Below, in pieces: positions 6,721-9,371 of a DNA stretch of 9,371 nucleotides. Both the position numbers and the translations under genes were made by a program. This stretch comes from Chloroflexota bacterium (GTDB taxonomy: Bacteria; Chloroflexota; Anaerolineae; Anaerolineales; UBA11579). The stretch is from positions 1,973-11,343 of the forward strand of contig DNGN01000016.1 in the NCBI GenBank assembly GCA_003486225.1, in the 5' to 3' direction. The notes under the pieces were generated by a model. It saw only the letters and a program-made list of their open reading frames with translations, did no database searches and was not told the origin of the DNA. Within the stretch, counting starts at the first letter, position 1; the number at the start of each line of letters is the position of its first letter.

Positions 6721-6746
6721 GAAAAAGCTTGCAGCCAGCTGCAAGC
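6721..6746 (-). terminator. Intrinsic terminator of the Ser/Thr kinase gene
   Basis: Arms GCTTGCAGC (6727-6735) and GCTGCAAGC (6738-6746) are perfectly complementary around a two-base centre. Read on the minus strand, the stem is followed by TTTTTC, and it lies 47 bases past the stop of the kinase gene. It could also help end the convergent YihY transcript, but the T-rich tract on that side is weaker and further away. Confidence 0.7.
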
Positions 6747-6793
6747 CCATACCTATTTAATTTGCCGTGATGGAAGAAAACCAGAAGCGCTGC

Positions 6794-8797
6794 CTATGCA
6801 AAGCCCTCTACAAAACCTTTCGCATTCTCAAAGCGCTGCGATGGTTCTTTGGCCATCGCATTCAGGATCGCAAACGCAGTTTTGGCTGGCAGATCCGGGT
6901 TGATGGACAACGGATTGGGGGGCGGCTGGTTGATATGGGCGATCAGCAAAGCCGCAGTTTGGTTGGCAGAGAATGGCAGCTGGCCCGTCACCATTTTATA
7001 CGCCAGAACCCCCAGGGCATAGATATCCGCCCTGCTGTCCAGGGCGTTCGGGCGCATGATTTGCTCCGGCGAAATGTAATCGAAGGTACCCGTAACTTCA
7101 TTAAAATCCGCTGAAGGCTTTTGGTTATTGGGTTTGGAAATTCCAAAATCGGTTAATATCGGCACAAATCCGAACGGGCTGGCCGAATCTTTCCGCAGTA
7201 GAATATTGCTGGGCTTGATATCCAGGTGTATCACACCCTGCCGGTGAGCATAATCCAGCGCGTCCGCCAGCTGGGAGAGAAAATATTTGGCCTCTTGAAA
7301 ATCCAATTGCTTTCCGTCCTTAAGCCGATTCGCCAGGGTCAGATCCGAGATATACTCCATGACAATGTAGCAGGTTGTCTCATCCTCCTCCCCATAATCC
7401 AGTAACCGGATGATATTGGGATGGTCCAGTTCGCTCAGGATCTTGGCCTCAGCCACGAAAGCCTTACGGTATTCCGGGATCAGGGCCAGGTGTGGATGCA
7501 GGAACTTCACGGCAACGGTTGCTCCCGTTGTGATTTCGATGCCGGAATAGACCCAGCCCGTTTTGCCCCGGTGCAGTGATTTTTCTATTTTATAGCGTCC
7601 AACGCTTGTGTTATGCCAGTTGCTGGCAGCCTTTAATACCTGCGAGGCAACCTGGCTGTTTTGCTTGTACTTGATCTGGATTCCAAAAACCCTCCTGTCC
7701 ACCAGTCTTTGGACGCTGCGATTTAAAGGCCGGTAAAGGATAGCGACCAGGACAGCCGTGATCAGAACAGCAAGCCAATCGATTGCCGCATCAAGATTTG
7801 ATCTAAGAACACCTGTCAGGAGGATGAACACCGCAACCGAAAAGACCAGTATCAAGAGACCCATCAGGGCATGCACCAGGCTGCGGTTGATCAGGTAATC
7901 AATCTGCCACAGACGTTTGCGGTAGATGGAGAAAGCAATTCCCATGGGTACCAACAGCACACCCATCGTGAAGATCAGGGTGCTGATCAGGGCGTAATCA
8001 ATGCCGCCTGGGGTTGAATGATCTACCAGGGAATGGTCGATCGTGGAAGGAATCTCCTCCAGAAAAGTGATCAGCACCGCGCCTGCGATTCCTGAGATGA
8101 CCCACTTGGTTTGCTGGCGCTCTTCGTAAGTGGCGGATTTTTGGCTGCGGTTATAAAGTAAGTAAACCCCGCTCAGCAGCCACAAAAAATAAGCCAGAAA
8201 TACTCCTTCATGATTAAAAACCCCGATTTGGGTTGGGTTGTGAAGGCTGGCGGGAAAGAAAAACCATCCCCAGGTAAACACCAGCCAACCCGCATACGAC
8301 CAGCGCGACCAGGCTTGCTCAAATTTTCCATTCGGGAAGATATAAAAGAATAACAGCAGCAGGGACCACAAACATGCTTTCAGGAACAAAACCACTGGTT
8401 CAAACTGCGCATACGCCGCAATCAGCGCGTCCAGCACGTTCAGGATCCCGGTGCCGAATAAAATCAGCAGCAGGGAGGTCACGAAGATGACCACTTCTTT
8501 CCTCCGCTGGAAGTAAAGCATGATGCCAAGTACTGAGCAGGTGAGCATCAGGGTCGTCTCAGTCCCCAGCATGCCGAGCGCCCAGAGGGTGGTGGAAACG
8601 CCGGCTTTCTCCAGCCCTGCTGCAATCCCATCCGAGGGAGACAGCAGCTCCTGAAAACGCAGCGGCCACCCCAGGACAAATAAGCCTATGGACAATGCCG
8701 CGACGAAATTCCAAATGACCTTAAATAAGGATTCGTACGGTGCCGCGAACTTTGCCGGTTTCGATTGCGCGGTTAAGTGTGAAAACGTCTCCTGCAT
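6794..8797 (-). CDS. Membrane Ser/Thr protein kinase with a sensor-kinase-type membrane domain
   Basis: A 667-residue protein from the ATG at 8797. Residues about 25-355 hold many membrane segments, with strings known to me from Chloroflexota-type sensor histidine kinases: FYIFPNGKF (151-159), ERQQTKW (226-232), RLWQIDYLINRSLV (295-308), LYRPLNR and VDRRVFG (367-373). A Hanks-type kinase domain fills about 400-667: glycine loop HRGKTGWV (409-416), VAVK lysine K431, helix C glutamate E450, catalytic loop H524-L-D526-IK-PSN531, metal-binding DFG (550-552), SPE at 576-578 and a late arginine in SQRF (R655). All catalytic residues are present, so it should be active. The usual HRD arginine is leucine, making it a non-RD kinase. 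A GTG start at 8827 would add ten residues, but the AGGAAA site (8802-8807) supports 8797. No partner phosphatase or obvious substrate gene adjoins it. Confidence 0.9.
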   Translation of the reverse strand: MQETFSHLTAQSKPAKFAAPYESLFKVIWNFVAALSIGLFVLGWPLRFQELLSPSDGIAAGLEKAGVSTTLWALGMLGTETTLMLTCSVLGIMLYFQRRKEVVIFVTSLLLILFGTGILNVLDALIAAYAQFEPVVLFLKACLWSLLLLFFYIFPNGKFEQAWSRWSYAGWLVFTWGWFFFPASLHNPTQIGVFNHEGVFLAYFLWLLSGVYLLYNRSQKSATYEERQQTKWVISGIAGAVLITFLEEIPSTIDHSLVDHSTPGGIDYALISTLIFTMGVLLVPMGIAFSIYRKRLWQIDYLINRSLVHALMGLLILVFSVAVFILLTGVLRSNLDAAIDWLAVLITAVLVAILYRPLNRSVQRLVDRRVFGIQIKYKQNSQVASQVLKAASNWHNTSVGRYKIEKSLHRGKTGWVYSGIEITTGATVAVKFLHPHLALIPEYRKAFVAEAKILSELDHPNIIRLLDYGEEDETTCYIVMEYISDLTLANRLKDGKQLDFQEAKYFLSQLADALDYAHRQGVIHLDIKPSNILLRKDSASPFGFVPILTDFGISKPNNQKPSADFNEVTGTFDYISPEQIMRPNALDSRADIYALGVLAYKMVTGQLPFSANQTAALLIAHINQPPPNPLSINPDLPAKTAFAILNAMAKEPSQRFENAKGFVEGFA

Positions 8798-8801
8798 TCC
8801 A

Positions 8802-8807
8802 TTTCCT
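8802..8807 (-). promoter_or_regulatory. Shine-Dalgarno site fixing the kinase start
   Basis: AGGAAA on the minus strand, with AGGA six bases before ATG 8797. It lies inside the longer GTG-started frame (8827), which has no such site of its own, so the ATG is the better start. Confidence 0.75.
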
Positions 8808-8878
8808 AAAAAAATAAAACGGGTCACTATTGCACAAGCAAAGCTTCCCGCCTGATTACCATTATCAAAACTGAAAAT

Positions 8879-8907
8879 ATTATAACATTTTATAGATCAG
8901 CAATCTA
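8879..8907 (-). promoter_or_regulatory. Promoter of the Ser/Thr kinase gene
   Basis: On the minus strand a perfect TATAAT (8879-8884) lies 17 bases after TAGATT (8902-8907, three of six to TTGACA). The -10 box is about 80 bases upstream of the ATG, giving a leader of roughly 75 bases. The weak -35 box lies within a perfect inverted repeat, which suggests regulation by a bound protein. Confidence 0.55.
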
Positions 8908-8910
8908 TAA
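8890..8910. repeat. Operator-like inverted repeat over the kinase promoter
   Basis: Arms TTATAGAT (8890-8897) and ATCTATAA (8903-8910) are perfectly complementary around the five-base spacer CAGCA. The repeat covers the spacer and the -35 region of the promoter for the Ser/Thr kinase. It is AT-rich with no T run suited to termination, so a regulator-binding site is more likely than a terminator. Confidence 0.5.
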
Positions 8911-8939
8911 TTCAATTCTAAACATTTGGAAGCTGTGCG

Positions 8940-8987
8940 CAAAATAAAATTAAAATAAACAGACCTCAGGATTGAGGTCTGTTTATT
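8940..8987 (-). terminator. Strong intrinsic terminator after tRNA-His
   Basis: Arms at 8954-8968 and 8973-8987 form a perfect 15-base stem with a four-base loop. On the minus strand, T-rich sequence follows at once (TTTTAATTTTATTTT). It begins six bases after the encoded CCA end of the tRNA, and so ends the hisS/tRNA-His transcript before the kinase promoter. Confidence 0.92.
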
Positions 8988-8993
8988 GGCGTA

Positions 8994-9069
8994 TGGGGTG
9001 GATGAAGGGGCTCGAACCCTCAACCACCGCATCCACAGTGCGGCGCTCTGCCATTGAGCTACATCCACC
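8994..9069 (-). tRNA. tRNA-His (anticodon GTG), CCA encoded
   Basis: On the minus strand the sequence folds as a complete cloverleaf: acceptor GTGGATG/CATCCAC (perfect seven pairs), D stem GCTC/GAGC, anticodon stem CCGCA/TGCGG around the loop CTGTGGA with anticodon GTG (plus-strand 9034-9036), variable loop TGGTT, and T stem GAGGG/CCCTT around TTCGAGC. The base before the acceptor stem is G (9069), and the discriminator base is C (8997), the G-1:C73 pair that marks histidine tRNAs. CCA is encoded (8994-8996). The gene lies 26 bases after the hisS stop and is followed by a terminator. Confidence 0.97.
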
Positions 9070-9080
9070 ACGCAGACGGT

Positions 9081-9109
9081 ATTCTATCATGAAGATTAAG
9101 AGGCTTCAA
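9081..9109 (-). promoter_or_regulatory. Promoter for tRNA-His inside the end of hisS
   Basis: On the minus strand TTGAAG (9104-9109, four of six) is followed by 17 bases and TAGAAT (9081-9086, five of six), preceded by TGA to give an extended -10 (TGnTAGAAT). The expected start lies about five bases before the tRNA. The -35 box lies within the last codons of hisS and the spacer spans its stop, so the tRNA can be made independently of read-through from hisS. Confidence 0.6.
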
Positions 9110-9371
9110 GCAGTTCACGGAGGTTATCCAGCAATTCCGCCTGGGGCACAGAACGCTGCTCACCGGACTTAAGATCCTTGATGCTGATCTGCAGGTTGGC
9201 GGCTTCTTCCGGCCCAAGGACAAGCGCGACCCTGGCTCCGATCCGGTCGGCGTATTTAAATTGCTTGCCGAGCTTATCTGCCTGCAATTGGCTGGTCACT
9301 TTCAAGCCCGCCTGGCGGAGCTGATGGGCCAGTGCCAGTGAGGGCTGCAGCAGTTCGTCTTCAAATAAGGT
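9096..9371 (-). CDS. hisS: Histidyl-tRNA synthetase, C-terminal part (cut by window edge)
   Basis: The frame is open from the right edge, leaving the last 91 residues of a class II synthetase that charges tRNA-His with histidine. What is seen is the C-terminal anticodon-binding domain: LALAHQLRQAGLKV, then LGKQFKYADRIGARVALVLG, then the IKDLKSGEQ segment and a short helical tail. These match the histidyl-tRNA synthetase version of this domain (the K-YADxIGA string, VxxKDLxxGEQ). The catalytic core and HisRS signature motifs lie beyond the window. The leftmost TTG at 9305 is internal and is not the start. The cognate tRNA-His gene follows directly, which independently supports the name. Confidence 0.93.
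   Translation of the reverse strand, partial: TLFEDELLQPSLALAHQLRQAGLKVTSQLQADKLGKQFKYADRIGARVALVLGPEEAANLQISIKDLKSGEQRSVPQAELLDNLRELLEAS

Noticed and set aside
8880..9071. 63-residue minus-strand open frame over the tRNA
   Set aside because: This is translation of tRNA-His and its terminator, a familiar false gene.

Overview
The window is ordinary bacterial chromosome, fairly GC-rich in genes with AT-rich gaps, and most likely comes from Chloroflexota, probably class Anaerolineae. That placement is inference. It rests mainly on the membrane half of the Ser/Thr kinase at 6794-8797, whose signature strings (ERQQTKW, LWQIDYLINRSLV, VDRRVFG) I associate with membrane sensor kinases of that phylum. 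No transposase, integrase, CRISPR array, phage gene or plasmid function is visible.

Layout. (1) 6-1196 (+): a membrane-anchored SxxK serine hydrolase of the class C beta-lactamase/esterase superfamily. (2) A near-perfect two-way terminator at 1229-1263 separates it from the convergent pair 1334-1984 (multi-spanning membrane protein) and 2044-2643 (TetR regulator), both (-). Each of these two genes has a matching inverted-repeat operator in front of it, so the regulator very likely controls itself and the membrane protein. (3) 2765-4901 (-): a NarL-type sensor histidine kinase and a small membrane protein overlapping its 3' end. (4) 4937-5704 (-): a stand-alone NAD(P)HX epimerase, divergent from (5) 5850-6698 (+): a YihY/BrkB inner-membrane protein with a consensus -10 box six bases before its ATG. 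(6) 6794-8797 (-): a Ser/Thr kinase fused to a large multi-spanning membrane domain, with its own promoter, operator-like inverted repeat and terminator. (7) 8994-9371 (-): the 3' end of hisS followed 26 bases later by tRNA-His(GTG), the cognate tRNA of that synthetase, then a strong intrinsic terminator.

How the genes work together. Three units stand out: the TetR/membrane-protein regulon, the sensor-kinase operon without a partner response regulator in view, and the hisS/tRNA-His pairing. The rest look like independent housekeeping or envelope genes. No stretch longer than about 200 bases lacks a gene. I saw no clear-cut new defence or mobile system. The most interesting items are the doubled operator, the kinase architecture with its HLD catalytic loop, the cognate synthetase-tRNA pair, and two genes that look leaderless.
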